Origin: Palsa-883 sp963826975
GTDB taxonomy: Bacteria; Pseudomonadota; Alphaproteobacteria; Acetobacterales; Acetobacteraceae
Assembly: GCA_963826975.1 (NCBI GenBank)
Contig: CAWGZJ010000011.1
Span: 682,001 to 746,000 of the forward strand
Length of the DNA stretch: 64,000 nucleotides
Reading direction: 5' to 3'
This document shows positions 1 to 8,362 of this stretch, one piece after another. Positions within the stretch are counted from its first letter, which is position 1. Each line of letters opens with the position of its first letter. The notes under the pieces were generated by a model. That model was not told the DNA's origin. It ran no database searches and saw only the letters and a list, made by a program, of their open reading frames with translations. The translations under genes and the position numbers were made by a program.

Positions 1-330
1 GGTATCTGGCATCTCTATGCCGGGTGGTTCGACGGCAACCCAGCCCATCTCAAGCCTGCACCAGCAGCCGAACTGGCTGTGGAGCTGGCGTCCCTGGCAG
101 GCGGGGCGGACAAGCTGGCGCGGCGCGCCGCGATCCTGGCCGAGGGCGGTCAGACCCGATTGGCTGCCCACCTCGCCGAGCTGGCCGCTACCGCCTCACC
201 GGATGACAAGGCAATCCAGGCAACGCGGGCCGGCGTCTACGAACGATGCATGGAGCGCGAGACCTCGCTGATCGGCAAAGCGATTTTCGCTGTCTACCAG
301 CGTGACGCGAAGGCGCGATCGGGGTCTTGA
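1..330 (+). CDS. alkyl sulfatase C-terminal part (partial gene)
   Basis: The reading frame is open from the first base and ends with TGA at 328-330, so this is the 3' end of a gene that starts outside the window. The opening residues GIWHLYAGWFDGNPAHL match the conserved stretch in the dimerisation domain of class B alkyl sulfatases (SdsA1/YjcS type), which are zinc metallo-beta-lactamase-fold enzymes that cleave the sulfate from long-chain alkyl sulfates. The remaining residues fit the helical dimerisation domain ('ERETSLIGKAIFAVYQ'). The zinc-binding domain and the C-terminal sterol-carrier-like domain are not visible; the protein ends soon after the dimerisation domain, which suggests a short form without the SCP2-like tail. 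Family is fairly sure, substrate is not. Confidence 0.75.
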   Translation, partial: GIWHLYAGWFDGNPAHLKPAPAAELAVELASLAGGADKLARRAAILAEGGQTRLAAHLAELAATASPDDKAIQATRAGVYERCMERETSLIGKAIFAVYQRDAKARSGS

Positions 331-333
331 AGC

Positions 334-354
334 GCCTATCGCCTATCGCCTATC
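334..354. repeat. 7-bp tandem repeat, three copies
   Basis: GCCTATC occurs three times head to tail between the alkyl sulfatase stop codon and phnW. It is one of many short tandem duplications in this window. No function is visible. Confidence 0.7.
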
Positions 355-463
355 GGCTGTGGCCCGTCCTTCCCGCCCGTCGCTTCGCCCCGACTGTCCC
401 TCTCCGCATTGCCGATGCAAACTAGCGCGACCAGCGCCGCGACCAATCGGAGACCACGCAACG

Positions 464-1603
464 ATGCCGAGAGACCCTGCCGATCCGCTGCTGCTGACGC
501 CCGGGCCGGTGAGCACCTCCGCCAGCACCAAGCAGGTGATGCTGCGCGACCGCGCGTCGGGCGGCACCGAATTCCAAGCCGACATCAGCTTCGCGCGCAG
601 CTACCTGGTGCAACTGGTGCACGGCGCGAGCGCCTACACCGCGGTGCCGCTGCCCGGCAGTGCCACCTACGCCAATGAAGCGGTGATCGCCGGCCTGGTG
701 CCCGTCGGCGGCAAGCTGTTGATCTTCAGCAACGGCGTCTACGGCGACCGCCTGATCGAGATCGCCGCGCATCTCGGCAAGCCGCACAGCGTGCTGCGCA
801 CTCCACCTTTCACCCCGCCAACGGAAGCCGCGTTCGATGCTGCCTTCACCGCCGATCCGGCGATCACCCACCTGTTCATCGTGCATTGCGAGACCAGCAC
901 CGGCGTGCTCAACCCGGTGGACGCCGCCGCCCGTGCCTGCCGTCGCCACGGCAAGGGGCTGCTGATCGACGCAGTGGCCAGTTTCGGCGCGATCGAGCTC
1001 GACGCACGAACACTGCGATTCGATGCGCTGACGATTTCTTCGAACAAATGCATGGAGGGCGTGCCCGGGGTCGGCTGGACCATCGTGCACAAGCAGGTGC
1101 TGGAGAGCGCGAAAGGCGTCGCGGCCTCGCTGACGCTCGATCTGTGGGACCAGAACCAGCACATGGACCGCACCCAGGCGTTCCGCTTCACCCCGCCCAC
1201 CCAGGTGGTGGCGGCGTTCGCCCAGGCCTGCCGCGAGCACGCGGCGGAAGGCGGCACCTCGGCGCGGCTTGTGCGCTACCAGCGCAACTGGCGCCGCCTG
1301 GTCGACGGCATGCGCCAGATGGGTTTTGCTACCGTGGTGCCGGACGACGCGCACGCCTCGCCCATCGTTGCGACCTTCCACAATCCGGCGCATCCGGCGT
1401 TCAGTTTTCAGGCCCTGTTCGAGGGCATGCAGCGACGCGGTTTCATCATCTTTCCCGGCCGCCTCGCGCTGGCCAACACCTTCCGCATCGGCTGCATGGG
1501 CGCGGTGCGCGAGGACGACATCGCCGAGGCGATGCAGGCGGTGGCCGAGACGATGACGGAGATGGGGATTTCCGAATTTGGCCGCGTCGAGGCGGTCGGG
1601 TAG
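464..1603 (+). CDS. phnW: 2-aminoethylphosphonate--pyruvate transaminase
   Basis: A PLP-dependent class V aminotransferase of about 379 residues, close to the usual PhnW length. It would convert 2-aminoethylphosphonate and pyruvate into phosphonoacetaldehyde and alanine, the first step of phosphonate use by the phosphonatase route. The family signature LLTPGPVSTS opens the protein, and SSNKCMEGVPG contains the lysine that binds PLP. The C-terminal GFIIFPGRLALANTFRIGCMG stretch is also typical. The open frame runs further upstream, but ATG 464 is preferred because it has a GGAG ribosome site (about 449-452) and starts the protein just before the conserved motif. No phosphonatase (phnX) or phosphonate transporter is beside it, so in this window it stands alone. 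Confidence 0.9.
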   Translation: MPRDPADPLLLTPGPVSTSASTKQVMLRDRASGGTEFQADISFARSYLVQLVHGASAYTAVPLPGSATYANEAVIAGLVPVGGKLLIFSNGVYGDRLIEIAAHLGKPHSVLRTPPFTPPTEAAFDAAFTADPAITHLFIVHCETSTGVLNPVDAAARACRRHGKGLLIDAVASFGAIELDARTLRFDALTISSNKCMEGVPGVGWTIVHKQVLESAKGVAASLTLDLWDQNQHMDRTQAFRFTPPTQVVAAFAQACREHAAEGGTSARLVRYQRNWRRLVDGMRQMGFATVVPDDAHASPIVATFHNPAHPAFSFQALFEGMQRRGFIIFPGRLALANTFRIGCMGAVREDDIAEAMQAVAETMTEMGISEFGRVEAVG

Positions 1604-1621
1604 CCGCTCGGCCCACCGTTG

Positions 1622-1689
1622 GCGCGTTGATACGGCCAGCGCGTTGATACGGCCAGCGCGTTGACGCGGCTGGCGCGTCGATATGGCTG
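1622..1689. repeat. 17-bp tandem repeat, four copies
   Basis: Four head-to-tail copies of a 17-bp unit (consensus GCGCGTTGATACGGCCA) follow the phnW stop codon. The first two copies are identical and the last two have diverged at a few positions. They lie between phnW and the next gene, and no hairpin potential stands out. Confidence 0.8.
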
Positions 1690-1742
1690 GCGCGGGCGGG
1701 GGAGGGTGCCCATATCGCCGCTCGGCCACGCCCGGCTGACGG

Positions 1743-2855
1743 TTGCCGGGCTGCGCAGGAGACAGACCATGCTCACGAACCAGCCCCACGGGCGAGCGTG
1801 CCGACCCAGACCGGGATGCGGTTCCGTTCCCGGGCGATGCACGCCTTGCGTCGGATCGGATTAGACACTTGGACGGAACAGCTGCCTCGGCCGCGCGAGC
1901 CATCCCGATCCCGAACCACTTCGACGGCGAGCGGTTCTTCAATCCGCACGCCCGCCAGGGCAAGAGCCTGGAGGACCTCCGGCGCTGGCGGCAAACGCGC
2001 CAGAAGCAGGAGTGGCCGGAGCATGTCGAGGATCCGACTTTCCCACCCCCTGGCCGCGTCGCGCCCGACCGCATCGCGGCGACCTTCATCGGCCACTCGA
2101 CCTTCCTGGTGCAGGTAGGCGGCGTCTGCGTGCTGATCGACCCGATCTGGTCGAAGCGCTGCAGCCCCGTCTTCTTCGCCGGCCCGCGTCGCGTGCGGCG
2201 GCCTGGGCAGGGCCTGGATGCACTGCCTGGCGTGAACCTGCTGCTGGTCACGCACAACCATTACGACCACATGGACCTGCCGACGTTGCGCCGGGTGCGC
2301 GCGCGCTGGGCGCCACCGGTGGCGACTGGCCTCGGCAATGCGCGCCACCTCGCGAAGGCGGACATCCGCTCGGCGGTCGAGCTCGATTGGTGGCAAAGCA
2401 CCGAACTCGCCGGCGCACGGGTCACTTACGTACCCGCCCAGCATTTCTCAGCCCGCGGACTGTATGACCGGAACCGCTGCCTGTGGGGCGGGTTCGTCGT
2501 CGAGGCAGGCGGGGCTGTCGTCTATTTCGCGGGCGATTCCGGCTACTGCCCGCACTTCGCTGAAATCGGCCGCAGGTTCCCGCGCATCGATCTCGCGCTC
2601 CTGCCCATCGGCGCTTATGAGCCGCGATGGTTCATGCGCCAGCAGCATGTGGACCCCGAGGAAGCGGTGCGCGCGCATCTCGACCTTGGGGCCCGCCGCA
2701 GCCTGGGGATGCATTTCGGCACCTTTCAGTTGACCGAGGAAGCCATCGACGCGCCGGTGCTGGCATTGCGCCAGGCGCGGGCGCAGGCCGGCGTGGCGGA
2801 AGCGGATTTCGACGTTCTGGCCTTTGGGGAAACCCGCGAATACAAGGCGGCGTGA
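1743..2855 (+). CDS. MBL-fold metallo-hydrolase, NAPE-PLD/UlaG-like
   Basis: Residues from about 50 onward are a complete metallo-beta-lactamase fold of the kind found in N-acylphosphatidylethanolamine phospholipase D and UlaG relatives. The zinc motif HNHYDHMD is present, as are FIGHSTFLVQ, a later AGDSGY (metal-bridging Asp) and a final MHFGTF histidine. The sequence PNHFDGERFFNPH near the start is typical of NAPE-PLD-like bacterial proteins. The start is uncertain. The frame first opens with TTG at 1743, a second TTG is at 1869, and the best ribosome site in the area (AGGAGA at about 1757-1762 before ATG 1769) belongs to a different frame, so the N-terminus may be frameshifted. Substrate is unknown. 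It is a likely soluble cytoplasmic hydrolase. Confidence 0.75.
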   Translation: MPGCAGDRPCSRTSPTGERADPDRDAVPFPGDARLASDRIRHLDGTAASAARAIPIPNHFDGERFFNPHARQGKSLEDLRRWRQTRQKQEWPEHVEDPTFPPPGRVAPDRIAATFIGHSTFLVQVGGVCVLIDPIWSKRCSPVFFAGPRRVRRPGQGLDALPGVNLLLVTHNHYDHMDLPTLRRVRARWAPPVATGLGNARHLAKADIRSAVELDWWQSTELAGARVTYVPAQHFSARGLYDRNRCLWGGFVVEAGGAVVYFAGDSGYCPHFAEIGRRFPRIDLALLPIGAYEPRWFMRQQHVDPEEAVRAHLDLGARRSLGMHFGTFQLTEEAIDAPVLALRQARAQAGVAEADFDVLAFGETREYKAA

Positions 2856-2890
2856 AGCGGCGCATATTGCATTGGCTGGCCGGGTAGGGA

Positions 2891-3066
2891 GGAAAAGCCA
2901 CGCCCCGCGCTCGACCCGGGGAGCAGCGCCTTCCGCCATCGTGCGGCACGATATATAGCGCACACGACAACACATAACGCGCACGACAACGGATGCGGCC
3001 CGCTCGTCCGAGCGGCGGCGGAAGGCGATGCCCCCCGGATCAAGGGTCCGGGGGCAAGGCTTTTCC
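2891..3066. repeat. composite inverted-repeat element (REP/BIME-like)
   Basis: An imperfect inverted repeat of about 48 bp has arms at 2891-2937 and 3017-3066 (GGAAAAGCC...CTTCCGCC against its reverse complement). Inside lie a perfect 7-bp stem palindrome, CCGCTCGTCCGAGCGG (3000-3015), and a direct repeat GCGCACACGACAAC / GCGCACGACAAC. The layout, two divergent palindromic units round a short core, resembles bacterial interspersed mosaic elements. The right arm reaches to about 45 bp before the GTG start of the efflux gene, so it would lie in its leader. Confidence 0.6.
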
Positions 3067-3111
3067 GCCCTGCTGAGCCCGCTGAGCCTTGCCAGCCCGA
3101 ACGGAACGACC

Positions 3112-4701
3112 GTGAACGACCCCGCCCACCCTGCTACCGCGCTGCCCGCCCGTGCTTCCGGCGCGATCCCCATGGGGTCCGCGAGCGGTCTCCAATCGTC
3201 CCACGTCGCGACGGCTCCGGCCGGCCAACTGAGGACCGTGATGGCCGGGGCGCTGCTGGCGATGGTGCTGGCGGCGCTCGACCAGAACATCGTCAACACC
3301 GCCCTGCCACGGATGGCGAACGAGCTCGGTGGGTTGTCGCACCTGTCGTGGGTCGTGACGGCATTCATGCTCACCGCCACGACCACCACGCCGATCTACG
3401 GCAAGCTGTCGGACATCTATGGCCGGCGGCTGATGTTCTTCGTCGCCATCCTGATATTCCTGGCCGGTTCGCTGCTGTGTGGCGCGGCCAGGAGCATGGG
3501 GCAGATCATTGCCTTCCGGGCAATCCAGGGTCTGGGCGCCGGAGGGCTGCTGGTGCTGGCCCAGGCAGCGATCGGCGATGTGGTCTCCCCGCGGGACCGG
3601 CCGCGCTACCAGGGGTTGTTCACCGGCACCTTCGCGTTCGCCAGCGTCGCCGGGCCGTTGCTGGGCGGTTTCATCACCTCGGCGTTGTCCTGGCGCTGGG
3701 TGTTCTACGTCAATCTGCCGGTCGGCGCGCTGGCACTAGCCATGATCGCGATCGGGCTGCGCAAGCCGCCGTCGGGCAAGCCGAGGCCGATCGACTACGC
3801 CGGCGCGGTGCTGCTGGCCGGGGCAACGGCGGCGCTGCTTCTGCTGCTGGCCTGGGGAGGCACGGAGTTCCCCTGGGCATCACCCGCCAGCCTGGGGCTT
3901 GTCGTGGCAACCGCGGTGCTGTTGGCCTTGTTCATTTGGCGAGAAGGACGAGCGCAGGAACCGCTGATCCGCCTGCCGCTGTTTCGCAATGCGGTCTTCG
4001 CGCGCGGCGTGGCGGTCGGCGGGATGATGACCTTCGCGATGCTGGGATCGACGGTGTTCCTGCCGCTGTATTTCCAGTTGGTGCTCGGCATGGACCCAGC
4101 GGTGGCGGGCGCGATGATGCTGCCGCAGGTCGTGGGGATGCTGCTCAGCTCCGTGATCGGCGGGCGTATCGTGACCAAGCTCGGACGCAACAGGCCGTTC
4201 CTGCTGGCCGGCCTGGGCCTGGAAGCCGTCGCCCTGGGCAGCCTGGCTGTGTTCGCGTTTTTCGGCGCCCCACCCGTGATCTTCCTGATATCCATGGGTG
4301 CGCTGGGGCTTGGGATGGGCATGGGGATGCCAAACCTGACCACCGCCGTGCAGAACGCCGTGGTGCATCGGGAGTTGGGGGCGGCGACCGGTGCTATGTC
4401 GTTCGTCCGATCGCTGGGCGGCGCGCTCGGGGTCGCCACTTCGGGGACGATCATGACCATGCGTCTCGCCGACGCGTTTGCCGCGGCCGGGTTGGACGTG
4501 CACGCACTGACCGAGCACAGGATGCAGGCCATGGCCCATTTCACGTCCGCCCAGCAGACAGCGGTCGGGATGGCCTATCGCACGGCGCTGACCGGGTGTT
4601 TCCTGCTTAGCGGCGTGGTGATGACGCTGGCCTTCATCCTGGTGCTCGGCCTGCCGGAGATAACACTGCGCGGGGAGATCGGGGAGGCCACGGCCGCTTA
4701 G
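3112..4701 (+). CDS. DHA2-family MFS drug efflux transporter (EmrB/QacA type)
   Basis: A major facilitator superfamily transporter with the length (about 530 residues) and pattern of the 14-helix DHA2 group, which export drugs and toxic compounds by proton antiport in the inner membrane. The first helix holds 'LAALDQNIVNTALPRM', a family hallmark (D at the membrane face, motif D1), and motif A follows as GKLSDIYGRR. Motif C (AGPLLGGFIT) is present at the end of helix 5. Many hydrophobic segments continue to the C-terminus. GTG 3112 is chosen because it gives a short cytoplasmic head of about 40 residues; ATG 3172 is the alternative. No EmrA-type adaptor or TetR repressor is adjacent. The drug is unknown. 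Confidence 0.85.
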   Translation: MNDPAHPATALPARASGAIPMGSASGLQSSHVATAPAGQLRTVMAGALLAMVLAALDQNIVNTALPRMANELGGLSHLSWVVTAFMLTATTTTPIYGKLSDIYGRRLMFFVAILIFLAGSLLCGAARSMGQIIAFRAIQGLGAGGLLVLAQAAIGDVVSPRDRPRYQGLFTGTFAFASVAGPLLGGFITSALSWRWVFYVNLPVGALALAMIAIGLRKPPSGKPRPIDYAGAVLLAGATAALLLLLAWGGTEFPWASPASLGLVVATAVLLALFIWREGRAQEPLIRLPLFRNAVFARGVAVGGMMTFAMLGSTVFLPLYFQLVLGMDPAVAGAMMLPQVVGMLLSSVIGGRIVTKLGRNRPFLLAGLGLEAVALGSLAVFAFFGAPPVIFLISMGALGLGMGMGMPNLTTAVQNAVVHRELGAATGAMSFVRSLGGALGVATSGTIMTMRLADAFAAAGLDVHALTEHRMQAMAHFTSAQQTAVGMAYRTALTGCFLLSGVVMTLAFILVLGLPEITLRGEIGEATAA

Positions 4702-4981
4702 CGCCCGTTCGTGTGGCCTGAGCCACGCCAAGCGCGTGCCGGAACTGGCCGGCTTACCGCCGCTCCTTGCCGCCTGACGCAGAGGCAGCGGGGCGATCGG
4801 GCATGCGGTTACCCACTTGTGAAGCATCGCGGCGTCCGCTGCGGCGTTGTCCCTTCGTCGCCCAATGCACACATGGGCACTGCGAGTGGGTGTGTTGGGC
4901 TTTCCCCGGCCTGCACACTCACCCGTGCCGCGCCGGGTCCAGCGTCAACCGCCGCGCCGACCACAGGAAGGATTGCGCGCC

Positions 4982-5068
4982 ATGATGGAACTGGGCCTCA
5001 TTGCCTGGCTGGTGTGCTCGTTGCCCGCGGCCGTGCTGCTCGGCCACTGCGCGTTGGGCGAGGCGTGA
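4982..5068 (+). CDS. 28-residue hydrophobic microprotein
   Basis: ATG 4982 follows a good ribosome site (AGGAAGG about 12 bases upstream) and opens a 28-codon frame ending TGA at 5066-5068. The peptide, beginning MMELGLIAWLVCSLPAAVLL, is almost entirely one hydrophobic segment with two cysteines, ending GHCALGEA, so it would be a single-span inner-membrane peptide. A hairpin with a short T run follows about 50 bases downstream, which supports a free-standing transcript. I do not recognise the peptide. It could also be a chance frame, but the ribosome site, hydrophobic span and terminator together make it plausible. Confidence 0.45.
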   Translation: MMELGLIAWLVCSLPAAVLLGHCALGEA

Positions 5069-5115
5069 GGCTCGGCGCTCGTCGTCTACCCGACCACAAC
5101 GGCTGCGCGATGACC

Positions 5116-5140
5116 GGGCCGCTCGCAAGGGCGGCCCTTT
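5116..5140 (+). terminator. probable intrinsic terminator
   Basis: GGGCCGC (5116-5122) pairs with GCGGCCC (5131-5137) across an 8-base loop and is followed by TTT. It lies shortly after the 28-residue gene and would end that transcript. The rest of the gap to 5370 shows no further gene or strong repeat on either strand. Confidence 0.5.
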
Positions 5141-5370
5141 CGCTTGGTCGGAGGTTGGGCCGGCCTATCGGGAGTGCCCAGGTTGGCGCATAAGAAGTTG
5201 GGATCGTTGGCGTGCCGGAACCGATGACGACGAGCATCAGGTTTACGCCATCGCTCTCTGATCGATCTGCCACCGGCCCGGGATTTAGACCGTCTGCACC
5301 AGCTACAACCGGGGTGAGCAGTTACCGCTGGTGCTCTGCCTGCAGCCCCCCGATTTCATGAATGTCCATG

Positions 5371-6765
5371 TCATTGTGCAGGAGAGCGGGCAGGGCTTGT
5401 CGTCCATTGGTGCTCAATCTGGTGGATCGACCAGGCGATCAGCGCCAGCATCGTCACGCACGCAACGAGCTGCGCCAACGATGCAAGCCACAGCGCGGTC
5501 ACCGCTGACCAGCCGAGGCGCCAGGCTACCATCACGCTGGCGAGGACCAACACGAGCCGCCCCGCCTGCCACACCGCGGCCAGGACCTGCCGCTCCATGA
5601 TCTGCAACGCGCTGGAAACCGGATGCAGTACCGCCTGCGCGAGATAGGCCACGCTCAACGCGCGCAGATACGGAATTGACGCCGCCCATTGGTGGCCGAA
5701 CAACACGGGAAATGCCCAGCCAGCCACAAGATTCGCGACTATGATCCAGCTTGCCGCGAGCAGGAATTGCCGCGGCACGACCTGCCAGAACCGCCGCTTC
5801 AGTCTGGTGGGATCGGTCTGCACCGCCCGCCCCGCCTCACCGGTGAATACCTGCAGCAGCGAAGTGCTGACCATCAACAACGGCCGGGCGATGACACGCT
5901 CCGTGAGGAACATGTAGCCCGCGATCTCGCTTGAGTAGCAGGTGGAAAAAACCAGGAACAGTATCGGCCCGCTGCCGGCCATATCGAGAATGCGGGACCA
6001 GCTTGCGAATAGCGGGAAGCGGGCGTAGCGCCGCACCACGTCTGTCACGCCGCGCCAGGACAGCGCCGCGCGCAGGCTGGGCGATTTCAGGATGACACGC
6101 GAGAAAAGCAGAAAGGTGCCGCTCGATTGGCCGATCACAAAGCCGATCGCCAATCCAGGCGCGCCCGCTCCCAGCAGGCCCAACGCGATTTGCGAGATCG
6201 GGCCGCTCAATCCTTGTGAAATCCGCGTCCAGGCAATCTGGCGAAATGCATTCACGCGGGTAGCCGCCGCGACCATCACGTAGTAGCCGCCGACGCAGGC
6301 GAATCCGATGGGCAACAGACACCGGTACGATGCCAGCGAACCCACCCACAATTGTGTCAGCAGCCGATCGGGAGCCAACCACATGATCAGCGACAGCAGG
6401 CCCGTCGTGCCGACCAGTGCTCCGGCGCTGGCGGCTACGAGATTGGCCAGTTCGGCCTCGGATGCCGCGATCGGAATTGCAAGCTCGAACCCGAGCGCGG
6501 CGATCACGCCCAGGATTGTCAACGCAGCCGTGTAGACACTCAAATAGCCGAACTGATCGGGCGTGTAGAGCCGCGTCAGGGCCGGCGACAGCAGCACGCT
6601 GGCCGCCTGTCCCAGCACCGTCCCGGCCAGCATGAAGATCACGTTGGTCGAGAAGCCGTCCACGGCGAGTTTGTTCCGCCATCGGACAGGCATCAGCGTT
6701 GCCGCCAGCCCGTACAAGCCGGCGTGCCGATCGGCGCGATCGATGGTGTAGTCGCTCTTCAGCAT
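5371..6765 (-). CDS. polysaccharide flippase, Wzx/MATE-type (oligosaccharide flippase)
   Basis: A protein of about 464 residues made of roughly 12-14 hydrophobic segments, with the opening pattern of O-antigen/EPS flippases (SWTNVIFMLAGTVLGQ-like: 'STNVIFMLAGTVLGQAAS', then LLSPALTRLYTPDQFG). It would move the undecaprenyl-linked repeat unit across the inner membrane, upstream of the polymerase encoded at 13160-14461. ATG 6765 is preferred to the longer frame because a GAGGG ribosome site sits just before it and the extra upstream residues look non-protein (proline- and arginine-rich). It is transcribed alone on the minus strand at the left edge of the EPS island. Assignment to Wzx rests on topology and context, not on a substrate motif. 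Confidence 0.8.
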   Translation of the reverse strand: MLKSDYTIDRADRHAGLYGLAATLMPVRWRNKLAVDGFSTNVIFMLAGTVLGQAASVLLSPALTRLYTPDQFGYLSVYTAALTILGVIAALGFELAIPIAASEAELANLVAASAGALVGTTGLLSLIMWLAPDRLLTQLWVGSLASYRCLLPIGFACVGGYYVMVAAATRVNAFRQIAWTRISQGLSGPISQIALGLLGAGAPGLAIGFVIGQSSGTFLLFSRVILKSPSLRAALSWRGVTDVVRRYARFPLFASWSRILDMAGSGPILFLVFSTCYSSEIAGYMFLTERVIARPLLMVSTSLLQVFTGEAGRAVQTDPTRLKRRFWQVVPRQFLLAASWIIVANLVAGWAFPVLFGHQWAASIPYLRALSVAYLAQAVLHPVSSALQIMERQVLAAVWQAGRLVLVLASVMVAWRLGWSAVTALWLASLAQLVACVTMLALIAWSIHQIEHQWTTSPARSPAQ

Positions 6766-7126
6766 CGCCCTCGCCAGCAACAGCAACCAACGTCGCACCA
6801 CAACAGGCACCCGGCACCAGATAGGTGGGGGGCCTGGCCAATTCCATGGTGCCGCTGTCACTACCTCCGATGGTCCGGCGCGACCGAAGACAGGCAGGGC
6901 CGGAATCAGGTTATCCGGGACAGTATGAGGATATATGGCGGGATTTGTTGTGCATCCATCTCGTCGACGCACATGCCGTGCCACTTATCGTTGTTTCTTC
7001 CCATCGCTCGGCCGGCGACGCCGGGTACAGCTTAAGTTGATCGAAACTGCCACGAATTTGCCCTATTCCAACGGAAAAAACAGCGTGAAAATACCGCATC
7101 TTCGCAGGTGACCACGGGCATCACGC
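6766..7126. other. intergenic region between divergent wzx-like gene and sigma-54 activator
   Basis: About 360 bases separate two divergent genes. I looked for sigma-54 (-24/-12) elements on both strands and saw no convincing TGGCAC-N5-TTGC match. The stretch 7000-7100 is less GC-rich than its surroundings and probably contains the promoters, but no box can be named with confidence. Confidence 0.35.
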
Positions 7127-7232
7127 ATGGTTCGGGTGACATTGGCTGAGGTCGCGCGCTTGCCTATCGAGCGCCTGGCTCAACTACTGATGGAATGGGC
7201 GGCTGAAGACCAGACTTTGCTGGGCCGCCTGC

Positions 7233-8318
7233 ATGCGACCATCACGGAAGCGGGCGACGCCAAGGTCGTCCGCTACCGATGCGCGACCCGCGACCCCGGC
7301 ACCGGCCGCGTCCAAATCAGAGCCGGCCGCGTCCAAATCAGAGATTGTCGGCGAAAGCACCGTCATGCAGCACGTGTCCGACATGCTGCAACGCTATGCG
7401 CAAACCGATGAGCCTGTCCTGATCACCGGCGAAAGCGGTACAGGCAAGGAAATGGCGGCACGCGCCATTCACGAAAACTCGAGGCGACGCACAGGCCCGT
7501 TTGTCGCGGTCAATTGCGCGGCGATCCCGTCCGGCCTGGTCGCATCCGAGCTGTTCGGCTACGAGAAAGGCGCCTTCACCGGTGCCGCGGCGCGGACCAG
7601 GGGACAGGTCGAGCACGCGCATGGCGGCACGCTGTTCCTTGACGAAATCGGCGACATGCCGGTGGATCTGCAAGGCCACTTGCTGCGGTTCCTGCAGGAA
7701 GGCCAGATCGTGCGGGTTGGCGGGCGCGAAACGATCAACGTCGACGTGCGTGTGGTGTCGGCCACCAATGTACGGTTGCACCAGGCGATCGGCGACGGCC
7801 GCTTTCGCGAGGATTTATACTATCGGCTCAATGTGCTGACGCTGCGACTGCCGCCACTGCGCGCACGGCCCGAAGACGTCGAACTGCTCGCCCGTCATTT
7901 TCTGCGTCAGGCCGCTGCGCATTTTGGCCGCGAGGTCGTCGACTTCACACCCGAGGCGATGGAGGTCCTGCGCCAATACCACTGGCCGGGAAACGTCCGC
8001 GAGCTGATGTCGACCATCCGTCGCACCGTGGTGATCGGGAATGCGCCGGTGGTCACCGCCGCCGACCTGGTAGGGCTTGACGCTGACCGACCTGAATTCG
8101 GATCGGCCCCCCTGGCTTCGACCCCATTTGCGCGGCCCATGCGGACGCCGCCATCGAACCAGGCGCGGCCGCGGCCCGGATCGGAAGCCGAGCGTACGGT
8201 GTTGCTGAGCACGCTGGCCAATACCGACGAGAACATCACGTTGACCGCGCAGGAACTGGGCGTATCACGCGTGACGCTGTATCGCATGCTGCATCGCCAC
8301 GCGATCGAGCTGAATTGA
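7233..8318 (+). CDS. sigma-54-dependent transcriptional activator (NtrC-family AAA+), no receiver domain
   Basis: An enhancer-binding protein of 361 residues. The AAA+ domain holds Walker A GESGTGKE (about residues 66-73), the sigma-54 contact loop GAFTGA (113-118) and Walker B GTLFLDEIG (132-140), followed by RFREDLYYRLNVL and WPGNVREL. A Fis-type helix-turn-helix ends the protein (LTAQELGVSRVTLYRMLHRH). There is no receiver or GAF domain; only a short proline/alanine linker precedes the ATPase. A different frame from ATG 7127 encodes a plausible N-terminal helix (VTLAEVARLPIERLAQLLME), so a +1 frameshift between about 7255 and 7300 is likely and the true protein may start at 7127. Placed inside the EPS island, it may control EPS genes; that is inference. 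Confidence 0.85.
   Translation: MRPSRKRATPRSSATDARPATPAPAASKSEPAASKSEIVGESTVMQHVSDMLQRYAQTDEPVLITGESGTGKEMAARAIHENSRRRTGPFVAVNCAAIPSGLVASELFGYEKGAFTGAAARTRGQVEHAHGGTLFLDEIGDMPVDLQGHLLRFLQEGQIVRVGGRETINVDVRVVSATNVRLHQAIGDGRFREDLYYRLNVLTLRLPPLRARPEDVELLARHFLRQAAAHFGREVVDFTPEAMEVLRQYHWPGNVRELMSTIRRTVVIGNAPVVTAADLVGLDADRPEFGSAPLASTPFARPMRTPPSNQARPRPGSEAERTVLLSTLANTDENITLTAQELGVSRVTLYRMLHRHAIELN
7302..7343. repeat. perfect 21-bp tandem duplication inside the sigma-54 activator
   Basis: The 21-base unit beginning CCGGCCGCGTCC occurs twice without mismatch (7302-7322 and 7323-7343). Because 21 is a multiple of three it duplicates the seven residues PAASKSE in the linker and keeps the frame. The lack of any mismatch suggests it is recent. 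Confidence 0.85.
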
Positions 8319-8362
8319 GGAATGAAAGCGGCGCCCGGGGTCTGATCGCACGGCACGTCGCA

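Noticed and set aside
422..2257. A long minus-strand open frame (over 600 codons) opposite phnW and the MBL-fold gene
   Set aside because: It is arginine/proline/histidine-rich, has no recognisable motif, and lies antisense to clear enzymes; long antisense frames are expected in high-GC DNA.
6766..7126. Sigma-54 promoter near the sigma-54 activator
   Set aside because: No TGGCAC-N5-TTGC element with the correct spacing was found on either strand here, nor in 26319-26617.
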